From Pseudomonas thivervalensis (GTDB lineage Bacteria; Pseudomonadota; Gammaproteobacteria; Pseudomonadales; Pseudomonadaceae), in contig NZ_LHVE01000002.1 in NCBI RefSeq assembly GCF_001269655.1, positions 372,001-436,000 on the forward strand: a stretch of 64,000 bases of DNA, written 5' to 3'. The translations under genes were made by a program, and so were the position numbers. Each line of letters starts with the position of its first letter. Positions within the stretch are counted from its first letter, which is position 1. The notes beneath the pieces are model-generated. The model made no database searches. It worked only from the letters and a program-made list of their open reading frames with translations, and was not told the origin of the DNA. Positions 45,426 to 55,185 of the stretch are shown piece by piece.

Positions 45426-46463
45426 TCACACCTCACCGCTGACGGTGTCGTGCAGCGTGACCATCGCCTCACGGGCCCAGCGAACGCTGAGCGGCTGGCC
45501 GGTCTGGTGCTGGGTCGTGTTGTCGAGCCACTGGGTGTTGGCCTGGCTGAGGTTCAGGGTCTGGCCGTTGGCAAGTTTCAACTCGTAGCGCGTGGCGCTG
45601 CCCTGGTACTGGATGTCGTGCAGCAGGCCGTGGACTTCGATCTCGCCGCTGGCCAGCGGGCCGTCGGCGAAACGTACATGTTCCGGACGGATCGAGAACG
45701 GCTGCGGATAACCGCTCAGCTCCCGGGCCAGTTCGCCACGAATCACGTTGGAGGTGCCGACGAATTCGGCGACGAAAGTGGTCGCCGGTTTCATGTACAG
45801 GTTGCGTGGGGTATCGACCTGTTCGATGCGGCCCTTGTTGAACACCGCCACGCGGTCGGACATCGACAGTGCTTCGGTCTGGTCGTGGGTGACGAAAATG
45901 AAGGTGATGCCCAACTGGCGTTGCAGCTTCTTCAACTCGCCCTGCATCTGTTCACGCAGCTTCAGGTCCAGGGCGCCCAAGGGTTCATCGAGCAACAACA
46001 CCCGAGGCCGATTGACCAGCGCACGGGCCAGGGCCACGCGTTGGCGCTGGCCGCCGGACAGTTGCACCGGCTTGCGCTCGCCATAGCCGCCGAGGGCAAC
46101 CATCTCCAGGGCTTCGTTGGCGCGCTGGATGCGCTCGGCCTTGGCGACGCCTTTGACTTTCAGGCCGTAGGCGACGTTGTCGCGCACGTTCATGTGGGGG
46201 AAGAGGGCGTAATCCTGGAACACCGTGTTGACGTCCCGCTGGTACGGCGCAAGCCCGGTGGCTTCTTCGCCGTGGATACGGATCGAGCCGGCACTGGGTT
46301 GCTCGAACCCGGCGATCAGCCGCAGGCAGGTGGTCTTGCCCGAGCCGGACGGGCCCAGCATGGAAAAGAACTCGCCGTCCTGGATGTCGATGGAGACCCG
46401 GTCAACGGCCTTCACATCGCCGAACTGACGGGATACCTGGGTGAATTGGACTGCAAGCGTCAT
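45426..46463 (-). CDS. Polyamine-type ABC transporter ATPase (PotA/YdcT-like)
   Basis: A 345-residue ATPase. Walker A GPSGSGKTTC, Q-loop, signature LSGGQRQRVALARAL, Walker B VLLLDEPLGALD and the switch His in VTHDQTEA are all intact. Residues about 240-345 form a TOBE regulatory domain. The ATG at 46463 starts the conserved MTLAVQFTQVSRQFG; the frame upstream runs into a REPIN. It is separated from the binding-protein gene by 254 bases that hold a nested REPIN. Confidence 0.92.
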   Translation of the reverse strand: MTLAVQFTQVSRQFGDVKAVDRVSIDIQDGEFFSMLGPSGSGKTTCLRLIAGFEQPSAGSIRIHGEEATGLAPYQRDVNTVFQDYALFPHMNVRDNVAYGLKVKGVAKAERIQRANEALEMVALGGYGERKPVQLSGGQRQRVALARALVNRPRVLLLDEPLGALDLKLREQMQGELKKLQRQLGITFIFVTHDQTEALSMSDRVAVFNKGRIEQVDTPRNLYMKPATTFVAEFVGTSNVIRGELARELSGYPQPFSIRPEHVRFADGPLASGEIEVHGLLHDIQYQGSATRYELKLANGQTLNLSQANTQWLDNTTQHQTGQPLSVRWAREAMVTLHDTVSGEV

Positions 46464-46522
46464 GGTGCGGGGCTCCAGAAAGCGGGGCGGGTATGAAACG
46501 TCAACGATTGACACGCGATCCC

Positions 46523-46690
46523 GTGGCGAGGGAGCTTGCTCCCGCTGGGTTGCGCCCGTAGGAGCTGTCGAGTGCAACGAGGCTGCGATCTTTCCACTAC
46601 CCATTGAATCGAGAGCGAAAGATCAAGATCAAAAGATCGCAGGCTTCGCCAGCTCCTACACGCCAGCGGGAGCAAGCTCCCTCGCCACAG
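46523..46690. repeat. Nested REPIN: family B inside family A, within the transporter operon
   Basis: Family A arms at 46523 (GTGGCGAGGGAGCTTGCTCC) and ending 46690 (CTCGCCACAG) enclose a family B unit at about 46558-46660 with the longer AAAGATCAAGATCAAAAGAT spacer. It sits between the binding-protein and ATPase genes and may lower downstream expression by mRNA folding. Confidence 0.85.
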
Positions 46691-46717
46691 GGCTACTCCC
46701 ATTTATGTGCAGGGCGG

Positions 46718-47869
46718 TTAACGCCCACCCATGATCGCAATGTAATCCTGGGTCCAGCGGCTGTACGGCACGAACTTGCCGCCCTCGGCCTGTGGGGTTT
46801 TCCAGAAGGCGATCTTGTCGAACTGATCGAAACCGTTGGTCTTGCAGCCTTCGGCACCCAGCAGCTCGCTGCCCTTGCACGCTGCCGGCACCGCAGGCAA
46901 CGAACCGAACCATGCGGCCACGTCACCCTGGACTTTCGGCTGCAGCGACCAGTCCATCCACTTGTAGGCGCAGTTGGGATGCTTGGCCTCGGCGTGGAGC
47001 ATCGTGGTGTCGGCCCAACCGGTGGCGCCTTCCTTTGGAATGGTCGAGGCGATCGGTTGCTTCTCGTTCATCAGGCCGTTGACCTGATACGGCCAGGCGC
47101 CGGACGCCACCACGCCTTCGTTCTTGAAATCGCTCATCTGCACGGTGGTGTCATGCCAGTAGCGGTGGATCAACGGCTGCTGGGCCCGTAGCAATCCCAG
47201 CACGGCCTTGTACTGGGCTTCGTCGAGTTGGTACGGGTCCTTGATGCCCAGTTCAGGCTTGGTGGTCTTGAGGTACAGCGCCGCGTCGGCGATGTAGATC
47301 GGGCCATCGTAGGCTTGCACGCGCCCCTTGTTCGGCTTGCCGTCGGGCAAGTCCTGGGCATTGAACAGCACGCTCCAACTGGTGGGCGCCTGCTTGAACA
47401 CCTCGGAGTTGTACATCAGCACGTTCGGGCCCCATTGATACGGGGTGCCGTAGGTCTGCTGGTTGACCACGTACCACGGCGCATCTTTCAGGCGCGGGTC
47501 GAGGTTTTTCCAGTTGGCGATCAGCGCGGTGTTGATCGGTTGCACGCGCTTGCCGGCAATCAGCCGCAACGAGGCGTCGCCCGAGGCGGTGACCAGGTCG
47601 TAGCCACCCTTGGTCATCAGGCTGACCATTTCGTCAGACGTGGCGGCGGTTTTCACATTGACCTTGCAGCCGGTTTCCTTCTCGAAACCCGTGACCCAGT
47701 CGTAGGCCTTGTCGCTTTCGCCGCGTTCGATGTAACCCGGCCAGGCGACGATATCCAGTTGGCCCTCGCCGGCGCCGACGGCCTTGAGCGGTTCGGCGGC
47801 CTGGAGGCTGACGCTGGTCAAAAGCGCCGTGGTGAGTGCACTGAGCAATGCGGTCTTGTGCGCGTACAT
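46718..47869 (-). CDS. Polyamine-type ABC transporter substrate-binding protein (PotD/YdcS-like)
   Basis: A 383-residue periplasmic binding protein with a signal peptide (1 to about 24, ending LQAAEP). LDIVAWPGYIERGESDKAYD and TGFEKETGCKVNVKTAATSDE are typical of the PotD/YdcS group, and GSLPAVPAACKG with two further cysteines occurs near the C-terminus as in YdcS. It is 90 bases downstream of the second dehydrogenase gene. The ligand, likely putrescine, spermidine or a related compound, is inferred from the family. Confidence 0.9.
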   Translation of the reverse strand: MYAHKTALLSALTTALLTSVSLQAAEPLKAVGAGEGQLDIVAWPGYIERGESDKAYDWVTGFEKETGCKVNVKTAATSDEMVSLMTKGGYDLVTASGDASLRLIAGKRVQPINTALIANWKNLDPRLKDAPWYVVNQQTYGTPYQWGPNVLMYNSEVFKQAPTSWSVLFNAQDLPDGKPNKGRVQAYDGPIYIADAALYLKTTKPELGIKDPYQLDEAQYKAVLGLLRAQQPLIHRYWHDTTVQMSDFKNEGVVASGAWPYQVNGLMNEKQPIASTIPKEGATGWADTTMLHAEAKHPNCAYKWMDWSLQPKVQGDVAAWFGSLPAVPAACKGSELLGAEGCKTNGFDQFDKIAFWKTPQAEGGKFVPYSRWTQDYIAIMGGR

Positions 47870-47959
47870 GGAAATCCCTCTTGCTTTAATTATGGTCGGG
47901 GCAGTGTTCGAACAGTCTGGAGCGCCATGGCTGGCCTGTTATTAGAGTAGTGCTGTTAT

Positions 47960-49417
47960 CTACAGATGCTGGCCGTGGCGGGCCATGATGTGGCGCACCA
48001 CGCTGTAGTCCTGAAGCGAATCGCTGGACAGGTCTTTCCCATAACCCGAACGTTTCAGGCCACCGTGGGGCATTTCGCTGACCAGCATGAAATGGCTGTT
48101 GATCCAGGTGCAGCCGTATTGCAGCCGCGCCGCCACCTGCATGGCCTTGTCGAGGTTCTGCGTCCATACCGAGGACGCCAGGCCGTATTCCGAATCGTTG
48201 GCCCAATCCACCGCCTGGCTGAGCTCGTCGAAGCGGGTCACGGTGACGACCGGGCCGAACACCTCGCGCTGGACGATTTCATCGCTTTGCTTGCAGCCGG
48301 CCAACAGCGTGGGCTGGTAGTAGAAGCCGGCGCCGGAATGCACCGCCGCGCCGGTGATGCGCTCGATGTGCGGCTGACCGAGGGCGCGCTCGACAAAACT
48401 GGCCACGCGGTCGCGCTGGCGGGTACTGATCAGCGGGCCGATTTCGTTGTCGGCATCGCGCTTGCCGGCAAAGCGCAGGCTGCTGACCGCTGCCCCGAGC
48501 TCGGCCACCAGCCGGTCGTGAATGCCGGCCTGGGCGTAGATCCGACAGGCCGCGGTGCAGTCCTGCCCGGCGTTGTAATAGCCGTAGGTGCGCACGCCGT
48601 CGACCACGGCCTGGATATCGGCGTCGTTGCAGACAATCACCGGCGCCTTGCCGCCCAATTCCAGGTGCGTGCGCTTGAGGGTTTTCGCCGCCGCCTGGAG
48701 GATCTTCTGCCCGGTGACGATATCGCCGGTCAACGACACCATGCGCACTTTCGGGTGGCTGACCAGATGGCTGCCCACCCCTTCGCCGCCTCCGCAGAGG
48801 ATATTGATGACGCCTCGTGGCAGGAGCTGGGCCAGTGTCGGCGCCAGGGCCAGGATCGACAGCGGCGTGTGCTCCGATGGCTTGAACACCAACGTGTTGC
48901 CGGCGGCCAGGGCCGGGGCGATTTTCCAGGCGGCCATCATGATGGGGTAGTTCCACGGCGCGATGGACGCCACTACGCCGATCGGGTCGCGGCGCACCAT
49001 GCTGGTGTAGCCGGGCAGGTATTCGCCACTGAGCTGGCCGTTCTGGCAGCGCACGGCGCCGGCGAAGAAACGAAAGACATCCACCGTGGCGCTCAGGTCA
49101 TCCTGGCGCGCCAGGTGCAGCGGTTTGCCGCAGTTCAGGGATTCGAGACGGGCCAGTTCATCGGCGTTGTTTTCGATGGCGCTGGCGATGTCCAGCAGCA
49201 GGTTCGAGCGTTGTTGCGGGGTGGTGCGCGACCAGCCGTCGAAGGCGCGATGGGCGGCGAGGATCGCGGCTTCCACCTGCTCGATACTGGCTTCGGTGAT
49301 GTGAGCCAGCACTTCACCGGTGGCCGGGTTGAGGATCGGCTCGACAACGCCTTCACCGGGAACGAGTTCCCCGTCGATCAGCAATGCGGTGCACAACGGA
49401 GTTTGCGTGCCGGCCAT
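47960..49417 (-). CDS. Aldehyde dehydrogenase, second PatD-like paralogue
   Basis: A 485-residue NAD-dependent dehydrogenase with [23 protein letters not shown], catalytic Glu in [11 protein letters not shown] and catalytic Cys in [15 protein letters not shown]. It closely parallels the gene at 42079 (both have [15 protein letters not shown] or [10 protein letters not shown] openings and a near-identical ending [11 protein letters not shown]), so the two come from a duplication. It leads the transporter genes in the same direction and follows the LysR gene. Different aldehyde preferences would explain keeping both. Confidence 0.87.
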   Translation of the reverse strand: MAGTQTPLCTALLIDGELVPGEGVVEPILNPATGEVLAHITEASIEQVEAAILAAHRAFDGWSRTTPQQRSNLLLDIASAIENNADELARLESLNCGKPLHLARQDDLSATVDVFRFFAGAVRCQNGQLSGEYLPGYTSMVRRDPIGVVASIAPWNYPIMMAAWKIAPALAAGNTLVFKPSEHTPLSILALAPTLAQLLPRGVINILCGGGEGVGSHLVSHPKVRMVSLTGDIVTGQKILQAAAKTLKRTHLELGGKAPVIVCNDADIQAVVDGVRTYGYYNAGQDCTAACRIYAQAGIHDRLVAELGAAVSSLRFAGKRDADNEIGPLISTRQRDRVASFVERALGQPHIERITGAAVHSGAGFYYQPTLLAGCKQSDEIVQREVFGPVVTVTRFDELSQAVDWANDSEYGLASSVWTQNLDKAMQVAARLQYGCTWINSHFMLVSEMPHGGLKRSGYGKDLSSDSLQDYSVVRHIMARHGQHL

Positions 49418-49470
49418 GTTCGCCTTCTCTTTTTCGAAAGTGACTATTGCTATCAGTCAGAACACAAAAC

Positions 49471-49559
49471 CTGTGGGAGCGAGCCTGCTCGCGATGACGG
49501 TCTATCAGTCGAATTAAATGGCCTGACCCACCGCTATCGCGAGCAAGCTCGCTCCCACA
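49471..49559. repeat. REPIN, family C, arms pointing outward
   Basis: CTGTGGGAGCGAGCCTGCTC on the left and CCGCTATCGCGAGCAAGCTC ending CCCACA on the right. It lies between the LysR gene and the second dehydrogenase gene. Confidence 0.85.
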
Positions 49560-49635
49560 TGGATTATTGCGATGCAGCAAGACTAGTGCGCGCCCGCAAG
49601 GACAACAAATTCGAAATACTCAAGGCTGCGTTCGA

Positions 49636-50550
49636 TTAAATAGATGGCTTGCGTCCGCCATGGGGCTGTTCCCGGGCGACGGCCAGGAACGGGTCGACCG
49701 ACGCCGGTCGCGCCGTGCCCCGACGCCAGGCCAGGCCGACGTCGAGGGTCTGGTTGAGGTCGGCAATCGGTCGGGCCTCGATGATGTCGCCTTCCAAAGA
49801 CCAGGGGCGGTAGGTCATGTCCGGCTGGATCGACACACCCAACCCCGCCGCCACCAGGCTGCGCACCGCTTCGGTCGAGGCGGTGCGCAGGGTCACCCTC
49901 GGTTGCAGGCCGACACCGCGCCACAGGCGCTGGGCGTTGCGGTCCATTTCATCGACGTTCAACTGGATCAGCGGCTCGCGGGCCACGTCGGCCAAGTGGA
50001 TGCTGTCGTGCTCCAGCAAGGGATGCTGCGCCGGCAACCACAAGCGGTGCGGCGAGTGCGTCAGGACCTCGGTCTGCAAGGCATGGCGGTCTTCCAGGTT
50101 GGACAGGATCAGCACCCCGACATCGATTTCGCCGCTGACCAGCAAATGCTCGATGTACGGCCGTTCGTCCTCCATCACGCGGATCTCCACGTTGGGATAA
50201 GCGCGCTGGAAACGGGTCAGCAGGTCCGCCAGGTAATAACCGGCGACCAGGCTGGTGACGCCAATGGTGACTTGGCCGGCCACTTGATCGGTGCTTTGTT
50301 GCAGGCTGCGCTTGGCGTTGTCGACGGTGGCCAGGATCAGGTGGGCCTGGCGCAGGAACTGATGGCCCTGGTGGGTCAGGGTCATGCCCTTGGCGTGGCG
50401 GTTGAAAAGGCTGACGCCGATGTCCTGCTCCAGTTGCTGGATGGCCAGGGTCAAGGTGGATTGGGAAATGAACGCCGTTTGCGCCGCGGCGGAGATGGAG
50501 CCGGTTTCGGCCACGGCGATGAAATGGCGGATCTGACGCAGGGTCATCAT
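49636..50550 (-). CDS. LysR-family transcriptional regulator
   Basis: A 304-residue regulator. The N-terminal helix-turn-helix (MTLRQIRHFIAVAETGSISA, FISQSTLTLAIQQLEQDIGV) is followed by a LysR effector domain (about 90-295). Two adjacent ATGs (50550, 50547) can serve as start; the longer frame to 50649 lacks conserved sequence. It is just upstream of, and in line with, the aldehyde dehydrogenase/transporter unit, so it may control it. It is divergent from the DUF533 gene. Confidence 0.9.
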   Translation of the reverse strand: MMTLRQIRHFIAVAETGSISAAAQTAFISQSTLTLAIQQLEQDIGVSLFNRHAKGMTLTHQGHQFLRQAHLILATVDNAKRSLQQSTDQVAGQVTIGVTSLVAGYYLADLLTRFQRAYPNVEIRVMEDERPYIEHLLVSGEIDVGVLILSNLEDRHALQTEVLTHSPHRLWLPAQHPLLEHDSIHLADVAREPLIQLNVDEMDRNAQRLWRGVGLQPRVTLRTASTEAVRSLVAAGLGVSIQPDMTYRPWSLEGDIIEARPIADLNQTLDVGLAWRRGTARPASVDPFLAVAREQPHGGRKPSI

Positions 50551-50733
50551 GAGCGCATACCGGTGGGCGGTTTTTATCGATGTGCTGGAGTGTATATCGT
50601 TTTTTTTGAAGGGTAGGTGAGCACTTCTTTGGATGGGGTCAGGCAACATCTGGAAGCAATCTCGCCAACGGCGTCGGGCACTTTCGATCTAGGCTGGGGG
50701 CCTTACGTTGACCCGACAATGTGGAGGCAACAA

Positions 50734-51444
50734 ATGAACACCCGTGGATTGCTCGATCAGCTTCTCAAGTCCGGCCAGGAAATGTTGCAGAACAAGGCTG
50801 GCGGTTCACAGGGCAAGTCGTCCGGCGGCCTGGGTGGGTTGCTCGGCGGCTCCGGCAACCTGGGCGGGATGCTTTCCGGCGCGGGTGGCGGGGCACTGGC
50901 CGCCGGGGCCATGGGCCTGTTGCTGGGCAACAAGAAAGCCCGCAACTTCGGCGGCAAGGCCCTGGCTTATGGTGGCCTGGCCGCCTTGGGCGTGATCGCC
51001 TACAAAGCCTATGGCAACTGGCAGGCCCAGCAGGGCAATGCGCCGAAAACCGAACCGCAGACCCTCGACCGCGTGCCCCCGGCGCAGGTCGAGCAGCATA
51101 GCCAGGCGATCCTCAAGGCGCTGGTGGCGGCCGCCAAGGCCGACGGCCACGTGGACGAGCGTGAGCGGCAGTTGATCGAAGGTGAATTCACCAAGCTCGA
51201 CAACGATCAGGAGCTGCAACACTGGCTGCACGCCGAACTCAACAAACCCCTGGACCCCACCGACGTCGCCCGCGCCGCCAGCACCCCGGAAATGGCCGCG
51301 GAAATGTACATCGCCAGCGTGATGCTGGTGGACGAGGAAAACTTCATGGAGAAGTCCTACCTCGATGAACTGGCGCGCCAACTCAGGCTGGAGCCGGGGT
51401 TGAAGGCAGAACTGGAAAAACAGGTGCGCCAGGCGACTGTATAA
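50734..51444 (+). CDS. YebE-like DUF533 tellurite-resistance-type protein
   Basis: A 236-residue protein. Residues 24-60 are extremely glycine-rich (GGLGGLLGGSGNLGGMLSG); a hydrophobic segment at about 50-90 (ALAAGAMGLLL, YGGLAALGVIAYKAY) likely spans the inner membrane. The C-terminal DUF533/TerB-like domain (about 115-230) shows ALVAAAKADGHVDERERQLI. The ATG at 50734 follows GGAGGCAA. The YebE role is unknown; envelope-stress links exist in E. coli. Confidence 0.85.
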   Translation: MNTRGLLDQLLKSGQEMLQNKAGGSQGKSSGGLGGLLGGSGNLGGMLSGAGGGALAAGAMGLLLGNKKARNFGGKALAYGGLAALGVIAYKAYGNWQAQQGNAPKTEPQTLDRVPPAQVEQHSQAILKALVAAAKADGHVDERERQLIEGEFTKLDNDQELQHWLHAELNKPLDPTDVARAASTPEMAAEMYIASVMLVDEENFMEKSYLDELARQLRLEPGLKAELEKQVRQATV

Positions 51445-51516
51445 AACAGCCCCAGCTCATTCCCCCTGTGGGGCGGGCTGCATTTCCATATGGCGCGAGG
51501 GTAATTGGCGGCTTTT

Positions 51517-51607
51517 GTGGCGAGGGAGCTTGCTCCCGCTTGAGTGCGAAGCGCTCATCGCTTTTTTGGGGCCGCTGCGCGCCCCAGCGGGAGCAAGCTC
51601 CCTCGCC
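51517..51607. repeat. REPIN, family A, right arm decayed
   Basis: GTGGCGAGGGAGCTTGCTCC at 51517 and CAGCGGGAGCAAGCTCCCTC then GCC on the right. The usual CACAG end is replaced by CCCC. There is no family B insert; the loop contains GTGCGAAGCGCTC as in the copy at 562. Confidence 0.8.
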
Positions 51608-51764
51608 CCCGGATCGTGCCGTTCCCAAAGCCCTGCCGGGGTATTACACATCTTGAGAGAATGGCAAGCCTCTGCTCAATCAAAAATCCTCCCACGCCGC
51701 CGTACAGGCCTGACGCCACCCTCAGCTATACTCCCCAGCATTTTCAAGTGCCCGAGGTTTTACT

Positions 51765-53387
51765 GTGAAGAATTGGACATTGCGCCAACGCATCCTGGCG
51801 AGTTTTGCGGTGATCATCGCCATTATGTTGCTGATGGTGGTTGTCTCGTATTCACGGTTGTTGAAGATCCAGGACAGTGGAGAAAAGGTCCGGACCGATG
51901 CGGTGCCAGGGGTGTATTACAGCTCCATGATTCGCGGTGGCTGGGTCGACAGCTACGTCCTGACCCAGCAAATCGTCGGCCTTTCGGGGAACCGGGAAAT
52001 CACCACCGAGGACAAGGCTCGCTACCAGGGCTTCGAGCAGCACCTGCGTGAAGAGATCCAGAACTACCAGAAGCTGATTCAGAACCCGGCGGACCAAGCC
52101 TCGTTCGACGAGTTCGAGGCCTTCCACCTGACGTTTAACCAGGCTATGGCCAAGGTCCTGGACTTGTACCAGCGCAAGGACTACGAGGGCGCCCGGCTGG
52201 TGCTGGAGAAAGAGCTGACGCCGGCATGGATCGGTGGTCGCGGACACTTGAACCACATCATCGAGCGCAATCGCGAGCTGGCGGAAAGTGCCACCCTGAC
52301 CATTGGCGATGCGGTGACGGCGGCCAAGGTCGCCATGGGCCTGTCGTTCCTGGTTGCGCTGATCGTCGCCGTACTCTGTGGCCTGTTGTTGATGCGGGCG
52401 ATCATGGGGCCGATGAACCGCATCGTCGAGATCCTCGAGATCATGCGCAGCGGCGACCTGAGCGGGCGCCTGAACCTGGCGCGCAAGGACGAATTCGGGG
52501 CCGTGGAAACCGGCTTCAACGACATGATGGCCGAACTGACCTCGCTGGTGTCCCAGGCCCAGCGCTCATCCGTGCAGGTCACCACCTCGGTAACCGAGAT
52601 TGCGGCCACCTCGCGCCAGCAACAGGCCACGGCCACCGAAACCGCCGCCACTACCACCGAGATCGGCGCGACGTCCCGTGAAATCGCCGCCACCTCCCGG
52701 GACCTGGTGCGCACCATGACCGAAGTGTCCACCGCCGCCGACCAGGCCTCGGTGGCCGCCGGCTCCGGCCAGCAGGGGCTGGCGCGCATGGAGGAAACCA
52801 TGCACTCGGTGATGGGCGCCGCCGACCTGGTGAACGCCAAGCTGGCGATCCTCAATGAGAAGGCCGGCAACATCAACCAAGTGGTGGTGACCATCGTCAA
52901 AGTGGCCGACCAGACCAACCTGTTGTCCCTCAACGCAGCCATCGAGGCCGAAAAGGCCGGTGAGTACGGGCGCGGTTTCGCCGTGGTTGCCACCGAAGTA
53001 CGACGCCTGGCCGACCAGACCGCCGTGGCGACCTACGACATCGAGCAGATGGTGCGTGAGATCCAGTCCGCGGTGTCGGCCGGTGTGATGGGCATGGACA
53101 AGTTCTCCGAAGAAGTGCGCCGGGGCATGGCCGAAGTGCAGCAGGTCGGCGAGCAACTGTCGCAGATCATCCATCAGGTCCAGGCCCTGGCGCCGCGGGT
53201 GTTGATGGTCAACGAAGGCATGCAGGCCCAGGCCACCGGCGCCGAGCAGATCAACCACGCGTTGGTGCAGTTGGGCGATGCCAGCAGCCAGACTGTGGAG
53301 TCCCTGCGCCAGGCCAGTTCCGCCATCGACGAACTGAGCCAGGTCGCCGTGGGGCTGCGCAGCGGCGTCTCGCGTTTCAAAGTCTGA
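51765..53387 (+). CDS. wspA: Methyl-accepting chemotaxis-type receptor WspA
   Basis: A 540-residue membrane receptor of the Wsp surface-sensing system. TM1 is about residues 10-28 (ILASFAVIIAIMLLMVVVSY), a four-helix periplasmic domain spans about 30-185, TM2 is about 187-210 (LVALIVAVLCGLLLM), then HAMP and the signalling hairpin with tip DQTNLLSLNAAIEAEKAGEY. It signals through WspE when cells meet a surface or envelope stress. The GTG at 51765 fits the conserved opening. First gene of a seven-gene operon. Confidence 0.95.
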   Translation: MKNWTLRQRILASFAVIIAIMLLMVVVSYSRLLKIQDSGEKVRTDAVPGVYYSSMIRGGWVDSYVLTQQIVGLSGNREITTEDKARYQGFEQHLREEIQNYQKLIQNPADQASFDEFEAFHLTFNQAMAKVLDLYQRKDYEGARLVLEKELTPAWIGGRGHLNHIIERNRELAESATLTIGDAVTAAKVAMGLSFLVALIVAVLCGLLLMRAIMGPMNRIVEILEIMRSGDLSGRLNLARKDEFGAVETGFNDMMAELTSLVSQAQRSSVQVTTSVTEIAATSRQQQATATETAATTTEIGATSREIAATSRDLVRTMTEVSTAADQASVAAGSGQQGLARMEETMHSVMGAADLVNAKLAILNEKAGNINQVVVTIVKVADQTNLLSLNAAIEAEKAGEYGRGFAVVATEVRRLADQTAVATYDIEQMVREIQSAVSAGVMGMDKFSEEVRRGMAEVQQVGEQLSQIIHQVQALAPRVLMVNEGMQAQATGAEQINHALVQLGDASSQTVESLRQASSAIDELSQVAVGLRSGVSRFKV

Positions 53388-53923
53388 TGGGTGAACTCGA
53401 GACCCGGCGTGGCGCCGCACCGACGGCCCGCCAGTCGTTGTTCCTGGTGTTCTGCATCGGCAACGAACGTTACGCCTTGCAAGCCACCGATGTGGTGGAA
53501 GTGCTGCCGCGCCTGCCCCTCAAACCGATCGCCCGGGCGCCGTCCTGGGTGGCGGGGGTGTTTGCCTGGCGCGGCACCGTGGTGCCGGTGATCGACCTCT
53601 GTGCGCTGACGTTCGGTCAGGGCGCCGAGCCTCGGACCAGTACGCGGCTGGTGCTGGTGCGCTATCAAGGCGATGCGCAACAAGCCGGGCAGGTGCTGGG
53701 GGTGATCCTGGAACAGGCGACCGACACCGTGCGCTGTGATCCGGCCGATTTCAAACCCTATGGCCTGGACAATCGACAGGCGCCATACCTCGGCCCGGTC
53801 CGCGAAGACGCCCACGGCTTGCTGCAATGGGTGCGGGTCAATGACCTGCTCGACGAGTCCGTTCGGGCGCTGCTGTTTCCTGCTACGCCGCTTGACCTCG
53901 ACGACCTCGGGGCAACGCCATGA
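53387..53923 (+). CDS. wspB: CheW-like coupling protein WspB
   Basis: A 178-residue CheW-domain protein that links WspA to WspE. LFLVFCIGNERYALQATDVV and AGVFAWRGTVVPVIDL are CheW signatures. Its ATG overlaps the wspA stop by one base and its end overlaps wspC by 4 bases. Confidence 0.94.
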   Translation: MGELETRRGAAPTARQSLFLVFCIGNERYALQATDVVEVLPRLPLKPIARAPSWVAGVFAWRGTVVPVIDLCALTFGQGAEPRTSTRLVLVRYQGDAQQAGQVLGVILEQATDTVRCDPADFKPYGLDNRQAPYLGPVREDAHGLLQWVRVNDLLDESVRALLFPATPLDLDDLGATP

Positions 53924-55185
53924 ACAACGACCAGCGATTTTTCGATTTCCTCAAGGAGCGCATCGGCCTCGATGTGACCTCCGTCGGCACCGCGATCATT
54001 GAGCGGGCCGTGCGCCAGCGCATCGGTGCCGTGCCCGGGCGAACCGCCGATGAGTATTGGCAGGCCTTGCAGCATTCGGCCCCGGAGCAGCAGGCGCTGA
54101 TCGAAGCGGTGATCGTCCCGGAGACCTGGTTCTTCCGCTATCCCGAATCCTTCGCGACCCTCGCCAGGCTGGCCGTCAAGCGCCTGGCCGAGATCAAGCA
54201 CCTGCGTGCGCTGCGCATCCTCAGCTTGCCGTGCTCCACCGGCGAAGAACCGTATTCCATCGCCATGGCTTTGCTCGACGCCGGCCTGGGGCCCCATCAG
54301 TTCAAGGTGGACGGCCTGGACGTCAGCCCGCTCTCGGTGGCGCGGGCCAAGGACGCGCGTTATGGCAGAAATTCCTTCCGTGGCGCCGACCTGGGGTTTC
54401 GCGACCGGCATTTCGACGTCGCAGACGAGGGTTACCGCCTCAGCGAACGGGTGCGCGAACAGGTGCGTTTGCAGGTGGGCAACCTGCTGGATCCGGCCTT
54501 GCTGGTGAACGAGGCCCCCTACGATTTTGTGTTCTGTCGCAACCTGCTGATCTATTTTGACCAGCCGACCCAGCAGCAGGTGTTCGAGGTCCTCAAGCGT
54601 CTGACCCATCAGGACGGCGTGCTGTTTATCGGCCCCGCCGAGGGCAGCCTGCTGGGACGCCTGGGCATGCGCTCGATCGGGATTGCCCAATCGTTCGCTT
54701 TCAGCCGCCAGGGCGCGCCGGAGCCACAACCGCTGCCGGCCTTGATACCGCCGCCACTGCCGGTTCGTCAGCCGCCGCCCCGGGTCGTTCCGCCGGTGGT
54801 TCGACCGCGGCCGTTTGCCGCGAGCGTGACGCCGATTGTCCCACCCAGGAACAGCGACGCCGCGACCTTGCTGGCCAATATCGCCGCCCTGGCCAACGGC
54901 GGTAAAAGCGCCGAGGCCCGCGCGGCGTGCGAAGAATATGTGCGCAGCCACGCGCCGAACGCCCAGGTGTTCTACTGGTTGGGCCTGCTCAGTGACATGG
55001 CCGGCAGCGCGCTTGAAGCCCAGGGTTTTTACCGCAAGACGCTTTATCTTGAACCGCAACACGCCGAGGCCCTGGTGCATCTGGCGGCGCTGCTGGCTTC
55101 CCAGGGAGACGCGGCCGGAGCCCGTCGATTGCAGGAACGCGCCGCCCGCAGCGGGCGCACGGCAGACAGTGAGCACAAACGATGA
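53920..55185 (+). CDS. wspC: CheR-type receptor methyltransferase WspC
   Basis: A 421-residue SAM-dependent methyltransferase that methylates WspA glutamates. The CheR domain spans about 1-260 (ETWFFRYPESFATL, LPCSTGEEPYSIAMAL, FCRNLLIYF). A proline-rich linker (PALIPPPLPVRQPPPRVV) joins it to a C-terminal TPR region (about 320-410: YWLGLLSDMAGSALEAQGFY). This CheR-TPR layout is typical of WspC. ATGA overlaps with both neighbours give tight translational coupling. Confidence 0.95.
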   Translation: MNNDQRFFDFLKERIGLDVTSVGTAIIERAVRQRIGAVPGRTADEYWQALQHSAPEQQALIEAVIVPETWFFRYPESFATLARLAVKRLAEIKHLRALRILSLPCSTGEEPYSIAMALLDAGLGPHQFKVDGLDVSPLSVARAKDARYGRNSFRGADLGFRDRHFDVADEGYRLSERVREQVRLQVGNLLDPALLVNEAPYDFVFCRNLLIYFDQPTQQQVFEVLKRLTHQDGVLFIGPAEGSLLGRLGMRSIGIAQSFAFSRQGAPEPQPLPALIPPPLPVRQPPPRVVPPVVRPRPFAASVTPIVPPRNSDAATLLANIAALANGGKSAEARAACEEYVRSHAPNAQVFYWLGLLSDMAGSALEAQGFYRKTLYLEPQHAEALVHLAALLASQGDAAGARRLQERAARSGRTADSEHKR

